This document shows, in pieces, positions 43,511 through 52,867 of a stretch of DNA of 64,000 bases (position 1 is the first letter of the stretch; every line of letters starts with the position of its first letter). The notes beneath the pieces were generated by a model that did no database searches, was not told the origin of the DNA, and worked only from the letters and a program-made list of their open reading frames with translations. The position numbers and the translations under genes were made by a program. Origin of the DNA: RGIG5579 sp045597125. GTDB lineage: Bacteria; Bacillota; Clostridia; Oscillospirales; SIG627. The stretch covers positions 35,643 to 99,642 of the forward strand of contig JAZODR010000021.1 of assembly GCA_045597125.1 (NCBI GenBank), in the 5' to 3' direction.

Positions 43511-43999
43511 TTACAGCGACTTGATTTTTTCTTTTAAAAGAGCAAGTAAGGTTTCGTCGGGTTCAAAAATGAGGAGAACATAGCCCTTTTCCTCGGGGGA
43601 GAGAAGGTAATAAGGCTTTTCGGGAAACAGGTTTTGACAGTAAGAAAATCGGGAAGAAGTAAGGTAATTATGCTTTTCTTTCTCCCAAGTTTTGCGGTCC
43701 AGAATGACTGTTTGCGAAGTAATGGGAATGCCGCCTAAATTCTTTTCGCGAGGACCTTGTCGGGTGGATAGAAGGAGATAGCCGTCTTCCAAACCGTAGC
43801 GGTACTGCGTGAGAAGAAAGCGATTGCTGATCTGGATGACAATAAGCAGAATTGCTGCAGAAAATAGTTGTAAAAGCGCTTTAATTTGTGGAAAGCGAAT
43901 GGAAAGTAAGAAGAGAATCATTGCAAGTGCGGCAAGGAAATATACCATCGCTTCGGTCTTCTTACTTGACCTTTTTGGTTTGCAAAAATAATTTTTCAT
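43511..43999 (-). CDS. Small membrane protein, unknown
   Basis: Protein of 162 residues with two adjacent membrane segments (about 17-57) and a C-terminal soluble part rich in strands (LLLSTRQGPREKNLGGIPI), reminiscent of bacterial PH-like membrane proteins. Its start overlaps the rnmV stop by four bases (ATGA), so it belongs to the same operon. I do not recognise a named family. Confidence 0.6.
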   Translation of the reverse strand: MKNYFCKPKRSSKKTEAMVYFLAALAMILFLLSIRFPQIKALLQLFSAAILLIVIQISNRFLLTQYRYGLEDGYLLLSTRQGPREKNLGGIPITSQTVILDRKTWEKEKHNYLTSSRFSYCQNLFPEKPYYLLSPEEKGYVLLIFEPDETLLALLKEKIKSL

Positions 44000-44550
44000 A
44001 GAGATATCTCCAGTAAATTAATAATATCCAAAAAGGCGGAGGAGGAAAGATTTTTTGGCAGTGCATTTGCTTCCAATACCGCTTCCCTACGGCTTTTGGA
44101 ATCATTTTTTCCAAAATATCCCAGTCGGTACAGATCGGTTTTGGTATAAGAAGTAACGTCGGTTTTGCTGTCTTGGAGCAGACCGCTTTTTTCAAAGAGG
44201 GACAAAAGAGTCTGATTATCAATGCCTTCAACGCCCAAAAGCCCTTCCTTTGAGCCTTGTGTTTTGCGTCGCTCCTTGCCTGCCGTGGGAGGCACGTATA
44301 GGTCGGTAATGCCTCGTCCGCCCGTGAGAGTATGTAAATGGCCGCGAATGACCTTGCCCGCTCCGTCGGGATCCATCAGAATAACCAGACCGGGTTGTTC
44401 GGCAAGTCTTTTGATAAGAGCTCGTTTTTCTGCATCCTTAAAGATACCAAAGCCTTCTGTGGTCAGAATCGTGGCATCCAGCATGGATTCGATGCGGATT
44501 TTATCGTATTTTCCCTCTACCACAATGACCTTTCTGCAATGAGGCTTCAT
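43996..44550 (-). CDS. rnmV: Ribonuclease M5
   Basis: Toprim-domain nuclease of 184 residues that matures 5S rRNA in Firmicutes. It has VIVVEGKYD (catalytic Glu), TTEGFGIF, VILMDPDGAGKVIRGHL (DxD-type metal site) and GVEGIDNQTLL. The reading frame is open to 44607, but the ATG at 44550 overlaps the holA stop (ATGA) and fits homologues. Unlike in Bacillus, it is next to holA rather than ksgA. Confidence 0.92.
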   Translation of the reverse strand: MKPHCRKVIVVEGKYDKIRIESMLDATILTTEGFGIFKDAEKRALIKRLAEQPGLVILMDPDGAGKVIRGHLHTLTGGRGITDLYVPPTAGKERRKTQGSKEGLLGVEGIDNQTLLSLFEKSGLLQDSKTDVTSYTKTDLYRLGYFGKNDSKSRREAVLEANALPKNLSSSAFLDIINLLEISL

Positions 44551-45596
44551 ACTGCACCGCCCAGAATTCGAGTCATTTGCAAAATGTAGATTTCCGTCAC
44601 AATCCAAATGTCACTTCTTGCGCCTTTTAATTTCCCATCAAGTTCCAGACAAAGCATCAATGCCTTTTCTACATTTTCTTTTTTCTTTCCGTAAAGGGCT
44701 TTGCGGTATTTATCGTATTGCCAGGGGAGTACCTTTGCCGCTTTCGCACAGTCTGCGGCAGAAGCTCCTTCCGCTACCAGCATCGCACCTGTCAGGAAGG
44801 AAGCAAGAACCCCCGCAATCATTATAGGGTGCACGTCCTGCTTCTTTAAATTGGACAGTATTTTTTCTACTGCACTCAGAGCGCCTTCCAGTACGGCATC
44901 GCATAGATTATAGGTGGCAAATTCGGTGGTATCCTCTGCAAAAAGGAGTACGTCTTCCTCGGTGACCTCGCTTTTCTGATTGGCGTTGGCATAGGCGGAC
45001 AATTTTTCCAGTTCTCCGCGAATGATCTGCATCCGTGAACTGCACAGACGAAACAGGGTGCGCAGAGCTTTATCCGATGCGGTAAGGCCATCTGAGGCAA
45101 GAATCTTCTTTGCCCAAGGCAGCAACACTCTTTCCTCTTGCAGACAGAAATTGACAAAGGTTAGTTGCTGGCTTAAGGTAAGAACACTTTTCTTTTTCAG
45201 ATCTTTTTTATCCGAGCCGAATTCCTCATGATTGGTAAAGACGATTAAAATCAGATAAGGCGGAAAGTTTTTCATCAGGTCCAAAAAACGCTTTTGGTCT
45301 GAATCACTCAGCTTTGTGGGGGAAAGGCCCCGACAGATTATAAGGCGTTTTTCGCCGCAAAAGGGGAGAATCTCCGCTTCGCCCAAAAGGTCGTTCATCG
45401 TATGGTCGCGGGAGAAATCCAGGCGCGCGATATTAAATTCTGCCGAGCCTTCTTTTTCAATGAGTGTGACAAATTTCTGCAGATAAAACTGCTTCAGCAA
45501 TTCCTCCGGTCCGTAAAAGGCGAAAGCGCCTAAGGGGTTTTCCCGTAGGCGCGCTTTCAATTGGGACACGGAGATTCCAAGGAAATTCTGTGCCAT
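44547..45596 (-). CDS. holA: DNA polymerase III subunit delta
   Basis: Clamp-loader wrench subunit of 349 residues. It matches HolA: ENPLGAFAFYGPEELLKQFY near the N-terminus, LPFCGEKRLIICRG, and the helical collar region HPIMIAGVLASFLTGAM. The start overlaps the HIT protein stop by one base (TAATG) and its stop overlaps rnmV, so three genes are coupled. Confidence 0.9.
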   Translation of the reverse strand: MAQNFLGISVSQLKARLRENPLGAFAFYGPEELLKQFYLQKFVTLIEKEGSAEFNIARLDFSRDHTMNDLLGEAEILPFCGEKRLIICRGLSPTKLSDSDQKRFLDLMKNFPPYLILIVFTNHEEFGSDKKDLKKKSVLTLSQQLTFVNFCLQEERVLLPWAKKILASDGLTASDKALRTLFRLCSSRMQIIRGELEKLSAYANANQKSEVTEEDVLLFAEDTTEFATYNLCDAVLEGALSAVEKILSNLKKQDVHPIMIAGVLASFLTGAMLVAEGASAADCAKAAKVLPWQYDKYRKALYGKKKENVEKALMLCLELDGKLKGARSDIWIVTEIYILQMTRILGGAV

Positions 45597-45934
45597 TAGT
45601 CCATTGTTTCGGAGAGCTGTTTGCCGCCCAGCACGTGAAAGTGCAAGTGCTTAACGGACTGGCATCCGTGTTCACCGATATTGGTAATGACGCGATAGCC
45701 TTTTTCAAGACCTTCCGCCTTTGCAATTTTGGGGATAGCCTGAAAGATTTTGGCAACCGTCCGGCTATTTTCCTCATTTATTGCATCTGCAGAGGGGATA
45801 TGGGTCTTGGGGACCACCAGTACGTGGGTGGGAGCCTGAGGATTAATGTCGCGGAAGGCATATACCGCATCATCTTCGTAAACCTTGGTAGAGGGGATAT
45901 CCCCCTTGATAATAGAACAAAATAAACAGTCCAT
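45596..45934 (-). CDS. HIT family protein (HINT-like nucleotide hydrolase)
   Basis: Protein of 112 residues with CLFCSIIKGDIPSTKVYEDD, the THVLVVPKTHI segment and the histidine triad HLHFHVLGG near the end. HINT proteins hydrolyse aminoacyl- and other adenylates. The reading frame is open further upstream inside alaS, but AAGGAGAA sets the ATG at 45934, ten bases after the alaS stop. Location beside alaS is suggestive because HINT proteins can clear aminoacyl-adenylates. Confidence 0.92.
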   Translation of the reverse strand: MDCLFCSIIKGDIPSTKVYEDDAVYAFRDINPQAPTHVLVVPKTHIPSADAINEENSRTVAKIFQAIPKIAKAEGLEKGYRVITNIGEHGCQSVKHLHFHVLGGKQLSETMD

Positions 45935-45944
45935 AAGGTTCTCC

Positions 45945-48551
45945 TTAAAACAGTTTGAAAAATGCTTCTTTGGCTTCGCCGATCTTCTCGGGACATTTAC
46001 CGCCGGACTGAGCAGAATCGGGTCTGCCGCCGCCGCCACCGCCCAAAATGGGAGCAATGGCTTTTACGATGTTGCCTGCGTGAGCGCCCTTGGCAACGGC
46101 ATCCTTGCCGCAGACGGTAAGAAGCTGTACCTTGTCACCGCGAAGCTGATAGAATACGGCAACGGTATCGGGGTGGCTATCGCGGATCATATCACCGGTT
46201 TTTCTGGCATCGCTATCTGCGGAAAGTTCTTTGAAAATCAGCTTCATTCCATTTGTTACAACTGCATCGTCAAAGAGAGAGCCTATAGAAGCGGCGGTAA
46301 GCTTTGCACCAAGCGCGTCAATTTTGTCTTTTGCTTCTTTCAATTCGGTTTTCAGAGAGCGAATTTTCTCGGGGAGGAGGGAGGAGGTAGTTTTAAGAAC
46401 TTCTGCGCCCTCTGAGAGAAGTGCTTCTTTCTCATATAAGTACTTTAAAAGGTTCTTTCCGGTTACACCTTCAATACGGCGTACGCCTGCGGCAACACCG
46501 CTTTCGGAGAGGATACGGAAAAGACCTGCCTCGGAGCTGTTTTTCAGGTGGGTGCCTCCGCAAAGCTCACGGGAGAAATCACCCATGGTAACAAGTCGAA
46601 CCGTGCTGCCGTACTTTTCGCCAAACAAGGCCATGGCGCCCAGCTCTTTTGCCTGATTAATGCCTGTTACAATGGTTTCTACGGGCAGAGCGCGTAGAAT
46701 CATTTCGTTTACCATTGCTTCAACGCGGGTCAGCTCTTCGCCTGTCATTGACTGAAAGTGTTTGAAGTCAAAGCGTAGGCGGTCTGCATCCACGTAGCTT
46801 CCTGCCTGCTCCACGTGGCTGCCGAGAATCTGGCGAAGTGCAGCCTGCAAAAGATGGACAGTGGAGTGGTTTCTGGCAATGGCAGCTCTGCGCTGGGTAT
46901 CCACCAGACACAGAACCTCATCACCTACGGAGATAGAGCCGTTTTCCACGCGAATCATATGGAGGAAAATGCCGTCGTTCTTTTTGGTATCTAGAACTGC
47001 CACACCGCCGTTTTCTCCGGTGATGATACCCATATCGCCTACCTGACCGCCGGATTCACCATAGAAGGGGGTGGTATTCAGAACGAGAGTTGCTTCACCC
47101 TCGGTTAGCGTGGTAAGCGCTTCATCTTCGGCAAAGATGGCAAGGACTTTTGCTTTGCAGCTTGTTTTTTCATAGCCGCAAAATTGGGTTGCGGGAATCC
47201 CATCTGCCAGATTTTTCGCTGCATCGGACCAGCCGGAAATGTTGGCACGGGCATCTCTTGCTCGCTTTTTTTGCTCTTGCATGAGAGCGGCAAAGCGCTC
47301 CTCGTCAATGGTAAGTCCTGCTTCTTCTGCAATCTCGCGGGTCAGGTCAATGGGGAAGCCGAAGGTATCGTAAAGCTTGAATACATCTTCACCCGACAAG
47401 GTCTTTTCGCCGTTTGCTTTTGCCTTTTTGGTTAGCTCTGAGAGAATCGTAAGGCCGGAGTCAATCGTAGCGTTGAATTTTTCTTCTTCAATAGAAATAA
47501 TCTTTTTGATGTACGCTTCCTTTTCGCGAAGCTCGGGGTAACCTGCTTCGTTTTCGCTGATAACCACGTCACACAGACCGGACAGAAAAGCGTTTTCAAT
47601 GCCAAGAAGTTTTCCGTGGCGAGCGGCGCGGCGCAGAATTCTGCGGAGCACGTAGCCTCTGCCCTCATTGGAGGGGGAAACACCGTCGGAAATCATAAAG
47701 GTGGAGGAGCGAATATGGTCGGTGATGATACGGATAGATACGTCGGTATCGGTGTCTTGTCCGTATTGTTTGTCGGCGGCGGTGCAAACTGCATCTAAAA
47801 TCTTGCGGACGGTGTCCACCTCAAACATATTATCCACGCCCTGCATCACGCAGGCAAGACGCTCCAGACCCATACCCGTATCAATGTTTTTCTGAGAAAG
47901 CTCGGTATAGTTGCCTTTTCCATCGTTGTCAAACTGGGTGAATACATTGTTCCAAATTTCCATATAGCGGTCACATTCACAACCGGGTTTGCAGTCGGGG
48001 GAACCGCAACCGTATTTTTCACCGCGGTCGAAGTAAATCTCGGAGCAGGGGCCGCAGGGGCCTGTTCCGTGCTCCCAGAAATTATCAGCCTTGCCCAGAC
48101 GGACGATGCGCTCCTCGGGAACGCCAATCACGTCTCTCCAGATATGGAAGGCTTCCTCATCCTTTTCGTAAATAGAGGGCCAGAGAAGCTCTCCGGGAAT
48201 CTCCAGAACCTGAGTGAGAAATTCCCAAGCAAAGGGAATGGCCTCATTCTTGAAGTAATCGCCGAAAGAGAAGTTGCCCAGCATTTCAAAATAAGTGCCG
48301 TGGCGGGCAGTCTTACCTACGCGCTCCAGATCGGGAGTGCGGATGCACTTCTGACAGGTGCACACTCTTCTTCTGGGGGGCTCTTCTTCGCCGGTAAAGT
48401 ATTTCTTCATCGGTGCCATACCGCTGTTGATGAGAAGCAGAGATTTGTCGCCCTGAGGCACCAGAGAGAAAGAGGGGAGACGTAGATGCCCCTTGGATTC
48501 AAAGTAGGAGAGATATTTTTCTCTCAGTTCGTTCAAGCCTGTATATTTCAT
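45945..48551 (-). CDS. alaS: Alanyl-tRNA synthetase
   Basis: Class II aminoacyl-tRNA synthetase of 868 residues. Catalytic domain with RVCTCQKCIRTPDLERVG, HGTGPCGPCSEIYFD and GRGYVLRRILRRAARHG; editing domain with HSTVHLLQAALR (the HxxxH zinc site) and CGGTHLKNSSE; C-terminal Gly-rich GGGGGGRPDSAQSGG of the C-Ala domain. No T-box leader is seen. It starts only 18 bp after potD, with GAGGA as ribosome binding site, so it probably shares the polyamine-transport transcript. Confidence 0.97.
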   Translation of the reverse strand: MKYTGLNELREKYLSYFESKGHLRLPSFSLVPQGDKSLLLINSGMAPMKKYFTGEEEPPRRRVCTCQKCIRTPDLERVGKTARHGTYFEMLGNFSFGDYFKNEAIPFAWEFLTQVLEIPGELLWPSIYEKDEEAFHIWRDVIGVPEERIVRLGKADNFWEHGTGPCGPCSEIYFDRGEKYGCGSPDCKPGCECDRYMEIWNNVFTQFDNDGKGNYTELSQKNIDTGMGLERLACVMQGVDNMFEVDTVRKILDAVCTAADKQYGQDTDTDVSIRIITDHIRSSTFMISDGVSPSNEGRGYVLRRILRRAARHGKLLGIENAFLSGLCDVVISENEAGYPELREKEAYIKKIISIEEEKFNATIDSGLTILSELTKKAKANGEKTLSGEDVFKLYDTFGFPIDLTREIAEEAGLTIDEERFAALMQEQKKRARDARANISGWSDAAKNLADGIPATQFCGYEKTSCKAKVLAIFAEDEALTTLTEGEATLVLNTTPFYGESGGQVGDMGIITGENGGVAVLDTKKNDGIFLHMIRVENGSISVGDEVLCLVDTQRRAAIARNHSTVHLLQAALRQILGSHVEQAGSYVDADRLRFDFKHFQSMTGEELTRVEAMVNEMILRALPVETIVTGINQAKELGAMALFGEKYGSTVRLVTMGDFSRELCGGTHLKNSSEAGLFRILSESGVAAGVRRIEGVTGKNLLKYLYEKEALLSEGAEVLKTTSSLLPEKIRSLKTELKEAKDKIDALGAKLTAASIGSLFDDAVVTNGMKLIFKELSADSDARKTGDMIRDSHPDTVAVFYQLRGDKVQLLTVCGKDAVAKGAHAGNIVKAIAPILGGGGGGRPDSAQSGGKCPEKIGEAKEAFFKLF

Positions 48552-48569
48552 TGATATTCCTCGATTTTT

Positions 48570-49643
48570 TTACTTGTTATTGGTTTTGACCTCGTTCCAA
48601 AGATCGGTAATCAGCGAATTGGTCTCTTTGGGAAGATTGCGGAAAGATTCCCAGTTCTCATGAATCTGAGGATAGGCGATTTCGCTGGTGCTCAGTTCTT
48701 TGTCCAGAATGCTCCATACGGCGCTGTTGGGAGTGGAGTAGTTTACATACTCGGTATTTGCTTTTCCTGCATCGGGAGAGAGCATAAAGTTGATGAATTT
48801 TTCTGCCATTTCCTTCTTGGTGCTGGTTTTGGGAATGCACATAGCATCGCTGAACATATTGGTTCCACATTCGGGAATCACGAATTTCAAATCGGGATTC
48901 TCCTCCATAACGGACATACAGTCACCCGCATAGTAAGCACCAACCGCAAGGGAACCGGAGGGCATCATTTCAAAGAATTGATCCATTGCATAGTAGAATT
49001 GCTGCTCTTTGAGAAGCTCTGCCGCTTCGCGAAGCTCGGCTTCGCTTGTGGTATTCTGAGAATAGCCAAGCTGCTTGAGAGCAATGCCGAAAGCATCGCG
49101 GGGATTATCAAACATCATCACCTGCTTGGGGTAATTCTTGCTCCAGAGAAGGCTCCAATCCTGACAATTCTCTACCAGTGCCAGATCCTCTTTGGTGAGC
49201 ATTTTTTCATTGTAGATCATACCCACGGTACCCCAGAAATAGGGAACCGTATATTTCTGCTCGGAATCGTATTCCAATCCCTTCCAGTTATCCATAATGT
49301 TGGCAAAATTGGGGATGTTGTCGAGATTGATTTCGGTAAGCATTCCTTCTTGTATCATGCGTTCTGCCATATAATCGGAGGGGAAAATCACGTCGTATTT
49401 TCCGGAACCGGTCTTCATTTTGGAATAAAGCGCCTCATTGGATTCCGCAGTTACGTATTTCACGCGAATTCCTGTAGTTTTTTCAAATTCCTTGATGACA
49501 TCGTAATCGCAGTCGGCGCCTGTGGACATATATTCGCCCCAGTTGCATACCACTAGGGTATTGGCATCGGAGCAAGAAGAGAGGGTGAGAAGTGGCGCAG
49601 TAAGCATCAGGACAGAAAGAATGAGGGCAAGAATTTTTTTCAA
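48570..49643 (-). CDS. potD: Spermidine/putrescine ABC transporter substrate-binding lipoprotein
   Basis: Lipoprotein of 357 residues with lipobox LTLSSC. LVVCNWGEYM, FEKTTGIRVKYVTAESNEALYSKM and KYDVIFPSDYMAERMI are typical of PotD. I place the start at the TTG codon at 49643, nine bases after AAGGAG and followed by KKILALILS. The frame is open to 49697, but that would overlap potC and add an unlikely charged leader. Delivers polyamines to PotB/PotC. Confidence 0.92.
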   Translation of the reverse strand: MKKILALILSVLMLTAPLLTLSSCSDANTLVVCNWGEYMSTGADCDYDVIKEFEKTTGIRVKYVTAESNEALYSKMKTGSGKYDVIFPSDYMAERMIQEGMLTEINLDNIPNFANIMDNWKGLEYDSEQKYTVPYFWGTVGMIYNEKMLTKEDLALVENCQDWSLLWSKNYPKQVMMFDNPRDAFGIALKQLGYSQNTTSEAELREAAELLKEQQFYYAMDQFFEMMPSGSLAVGAYYAGDCMSVMEENPDLKFVIPECGTNMFSDAMCIPKTSTKKEMAEKFINFMLSPDAGKANTEYVNYSTPNSAVWSILDKELSTSEIAYPQIHENWESFRNLPKETNSLITDLWNEVKTNNK

Positions 49644-49665
49644 TGTTGTAATCTCCTTATAAATA

Positions 49666-50448
49666 TTAGTTTTTTTGTTTTGCTTCTTCTTTGGCATCGT
49701 GTACGTTCATAATTACAAGGATGATCAGTACTGCCACGAAGATTACACCGGTCATGGCCGCCATCCAAGGACGTACACCTTTTTTCAGGCTGTTGTTGAT
49801 GAAGACGGAGAGGGTTTGAAAATTGCCGCCGGTGAAATAGCTGATGATAAAGTCGTCAAAGGAATAGGTCAGAGAGATGAGAAATCCTGCGAACACTCCG
49901 GGTAGGATCTCGGGAATTACCACCTTGAGGAATGCCTTTGACGGAGGACAACCCAAATCAAGGGCAGCCTCGTAGAGATTTTTGTCCATTCTGCGCAGTC
50001 TTGGCAGAACGTTTAAAATTACATAGGGAGTATTGAATACGATGTGGGAAAGAAGCACCGTGAAAAAGCCAAGCTCAATGGAAAAAATGGCAATGAATAC
50101 CAACATCAGGGAAACTCCCGTTACAATCTCGGGATTGATGATGGGAAGATTGGAAAGGTTCATCAAAAAGCCTTTTCCCTTTTTTACGTTGTTCAGTCCC
50201 AGTGCCGCAAGGGTTCCCAAAACGGAAGCAAAGATTGCGGACAAAACGGCGATGATCAGCGAGTTTAGCAGAGCCTCTACCAATTCTGCATTGTCAAAGA
50301 GGGTCAGGTAGTTGTTCAGCGTAAATCCCTTCCAGTTGGAGATACCGATGTGGGTATCGTTAAAGGAAAGGGCAATCATCACGAAAATGGGCGCATAGAG
50401 AAATAGAAACACCAGCGCCAGATATAGAGAAGAAACTGTTTTTTTCAT
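49666..50448 (-). CDS. potC: Spermidine/putrescine ABC transporter permease PotC
   Basis: Inner-membrane permease of 260 residues with about six membrane segments. The EAA loop LYEAALDLGCPPSKAFLKVVIP contacts the ATPase. The start is the ATG at 50448 with AGGAGGAGA before it. Lies ten bases after potB. Confidence 0.94.
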   Translation of the reverse strand: MKKTVSSLYLALVFLFLYAPIFVMIALSFNDTHIGISNWKGFTLNNYLTLFDNAELVEALLNSLIIAVLSAIFASVLGTLAALGLNNVKKGKGFLMNLSNLPIINPEIVTGVSLMLVFIAIFSIELGFFTVLLSHIVFNTPYVILNVLPRLRRMDKNLYEAALDLGCPPSKAFLKVVIPEILPGVFAGFLISLTYSFDDFIISYFTGGNFQTLSVFINNSLKKGVRPWMAAMTGVIFVAVLIILVIMNVHDAKEEAKQKN

Positions 50449-50458
50449 GATTCTCCTC

Positions 50459-51250
50459 CTATACCAGAACAATATCGTCGTCCTTGTCAAAGTGATTCAT
50501 CACCGCCATAGAAATGACGATCACAATCATGAGAACAAAGGAGAGCATACTGCCTGCATTCATATCAAAGTTGGTGTTGTAATAGGAGTCGATGGTGTCT
50601 CCGATGAGATTAAAGCCGCCCAGGCGTCTTGCAATCACAAAGCTGGACGCGGCGGGAACGAAAACCATTGTAATTCCCGAAATGACACCGGGGATAGACA
50701 AGGGAAAAATAATTTTCCATAAAAGAGTCCATCCGTTGCAGCCTAAATCTTTTCCCGCCTCCAGCAAGGGCTTGGAAATTTTGGAAAGCACGGTGTAAAT
50801 GGGAAGCACCATAAAGGGGAGGTAGTTGTAAACGATTCCGATGATTACCGCTATCCACGTATAGTAAATCGGATTGGACTCAAGTCCCAAAAGGTGGTTG
50901 ATGACCCCTTCCGGCATCAGAAGTACCTCCAGTGCACAGATACGCAAAATGAAGTTCATCCACATGGGAAGCATAATCAGGATGTTCATCATTCTTTGCC
51001 CGCGGGGAGTCATACGGCTCATTACCAAAGCCAGGGGGTATGCGATGAGAAGACAAATGAGTGTAGAGAGAAAGGCAATGCCAAAGGATTCTAAATATAC
51101 ACCCTTATTGTCGATAATGTGTCTGAAATTTTCGATGGAAAAAGAGCCGTCTTCCCCCGTGAAGGCATAGTAGATCACAAGAGCCATAGGGATCACGGTA
51201 AAAGCCACCATCCAGAACAAATAAGGAATTAAAGGCTTTTTCGACTTCAT
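50459..51250 (-). CDS. potB: Spermidine/putrescine ABC transporter permease PotB
   Basis: Permease of 263 residues, partner of PotC, with about six membrane segments and the EAA loop LLEAGKDLGCNGWTLLWKIIFPL. The start overlaps the potA stop by four bases (ATGA). Confidence 0.94.
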   Translation of the reverse strand: MKSKKPLIPYLFWMVAFTVIPMALVIYYAFTGEDGSFSIENFRHIIDNKGVYLESFGIAFLSTLICLLIAYPLALVMSRMTPRGQRMMNILIMLPMWMNFILRICALEVLLMPEGVINHLLGLESNPIYYTWIAVIIGIVYNYLPFMVLPIYTVLSKISKPLLEAGKDLGCNGWTLLWKIIFPLSIPGVISGITMVFVPAASSFVIARRLGGFNLIGDTIDSYYNTNFDMNAGSMLSFVLMIVIVISMAVMNHFDKDDDIVLV

Positions 51251-52656
51251 TTTTCCGCTTCCTCCGCGATTTTCAGGGAATTGGGACGGAATCGGAAGGA
51301 AACCTCGCTGCCCGCTTGTTCGTCCATCTGACTCTTAATGAGCCAACGACGATGCTCGGCGGTCAGAATCATTTCGTAATGACTGCCCTTCCAAACCACA
51401 CTGTCCAAAACGCCCGAAAAGACTTCATCCTCGGGTTCACAAAGCTCTATATCACCGCCTGCCACGGAAAGCAAAACCTTTTGGTCCTTGGCAAGAGGCG
51501 CGGGAGAGGGGAGAAGAAAACTTTGTCCGTCAAAGCTTACCTCGTACAGACCGTCTTCCCCTGCTTCTTCGGTTACCACGGCCTCAATGCGGTTTTCTTC
51601 GTCGGGGAACATTCTCTTCATAATATGTATGTTCTCAGGAGAAACATACATGCCGATGGTCTCGCCCACTTCTGCGGAACGGGTGGAGTGAATAATCCAG
51701 GTTTCATTCTGGCAGGAAACGGTCATTTCGTAATGAACACCTTTGAAAAGGCTAGCTTCCACGTGACCGGTTACAATGCCTTTTTCAGGAGGAACAATCT
51801 CTACATCCTCCGGACGGATTACCACATCAACAAGCTCTGCAGGTTTTGGATCAACACATTCAAATTCGGCGCCGCAAAGTAAAACCTTGCGGTCTTGGTT
51901 CATACGCGCGTCGAAAATATTGCTTTCTCCGATAAAGTCTGCCACAAATGCATTTGCAGGCTCGTTATAAATATCTTGAGGGGTTCCGATTTGCTGAATC
52001 GTACCGGATTTCATAACCACGATGGTATCGCTCATCGTCAGAGCTTCTTCTTGATCGTGAGTTACGTACAGAAAGGTGATGCCCGATTGGCGGTGAAGAT
52101 TTTTCAGCTCCAGCTGCATATCCTTGCGAAGCTTTAAATCCAGAGCGCCCAAAGGCTCATCGAGAAGAAGCAGACGGGGCATATTTACCAGTGCTCGGGC
52201 AATGGCAACTCTCTGCTGCTGACCGCCGGAAAGCTTTGAGATAGGTCTTTTTTCATAGCCCTTCAGATCCACCATCGCCAGCATTTTTCTGACCAGCGGA
52301 CGAATCTGCTTTTCGGGTGTCTTTTTTATGCGCAAGCCGAATGCTACGTTGTCAAATACATTCAGATGCGGAAAGAGAGCATATTTCTGAAAAACGGTGT
52401 TAATGGGACGCTTGTGGGCAGGAGTGGATAAAAGATCCTTCCCCTCAAACGTGATTTTGCCCTCGTCCGGCGTTTCAAATCCGGCGATACAACGCAAAAT
52501 CGTGGTTTTACCACAGCCCGAGGGGCCCAACAGGGTCACAAATTCTTTATCCCGAATATAGAGATTGACACTTTTCAGAATCTGCTCGTTATCAAACGAT
52601 TTGCAAAGGTCTTCCAGACGAATGAGTACGTCCGATCCGGAGACGCGGTTTTTCAT
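51247..52656 (-). CDS. potA: Spermidine/putrescine ABC transporter ATPase PotA, with extended C-terminus
   Basis: ATPase of 469 residues. Walker A LLGPSGCGKTT (about 38-48), signature LSGGQQQRVAIARAL, Walker B LLLLDEPLGALDLKLR, H-loop YVTHDQEEAL. The C-terminal part is about 100 residues longer than in typical PotA and contains two similar TOBE-like segments (FKGVHYEMTV, then WKGSHYEMIL), so it looks like a tandem TOBE. AAGGAGG lies before the start. First gene of potABCD. Confidence 0.95.
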   Translation of the reverse strand: MKNRVSGSDVLIRLEDLCKSFDNEQILKSVNLYIRDKEFVTLLGPSGCGKTTILRCIAGFETPDEGKITFEGKDLLSTPAHKRPINTVFQKYALFPHLNVFDNVAFGLRIKKTPEKQIRPLVRKMLAMVDLKGYEKRPISKLSGGQQQRVAIARALVNMPRLLLLDEPLGALDLKLRKDMQLELKNLHRQSGITFLYVTHDQEEALTMSDTIVVMKSGTIQQIGTPQDIYNEPANAFVADFIGESNIFDARMNQDRKVLLCGAEFECVDPKPAELVDVVIRPEDVEIVPPEKGIVTGHVEASLFKGVHYEMTVSCQNETWIIHSTRSAEVGETIGMYVSPENIHIMKRMFPDEENRIEAVVTEEAGEDGLYEVSFDGQSFLLPSPAPLAKDQKVLLSVAGGDIELCEPEDEVFSGVLDSVVWKGSHYEMILTAEHRRWLIKSQMDEQAGSEVSFRFRPNSLKIAEEAEK

Positions 52657-52832
52657 TTATCTACCTCCTTGCTTCTTATTAATTTCCAAAAAAACAAAAA
52701 AATCCACTTTATAGAATATCAAAATAATCATACATTCTTTTGGCAAAAATGTCAATAAAATCAAGGGATTTTTTCGCGAAAAAATCGGATCTTTTTCAGC
52801 TTTTTTTCTCCGCTGTTTTTTTCGCCTTTTCC

Positions 52833-52861
52833 TTGACAGAGAAGAGGAAAAAAATTATAAT
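52833..52861 (+). promoter_or_regulatory. Perfect consensus promoter
   Basis: TTGACA (52833-52838), exactly 17 bp, TATAAT (52856-52861): 12 of 12 consensus bases. The ATG of the next gene begins at 52868, only seven bases past the -10, so the first gene may be translated from a leaderless or near-leaderless mRNA. Confidence 0.85.
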
Positions 52862-52867
52862 AAGGAT

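Noticed and set aside
48552..48569. T-box leader for alaS
   Set aside because: Only 18 bases separate potD and alaS; there is no room for one.
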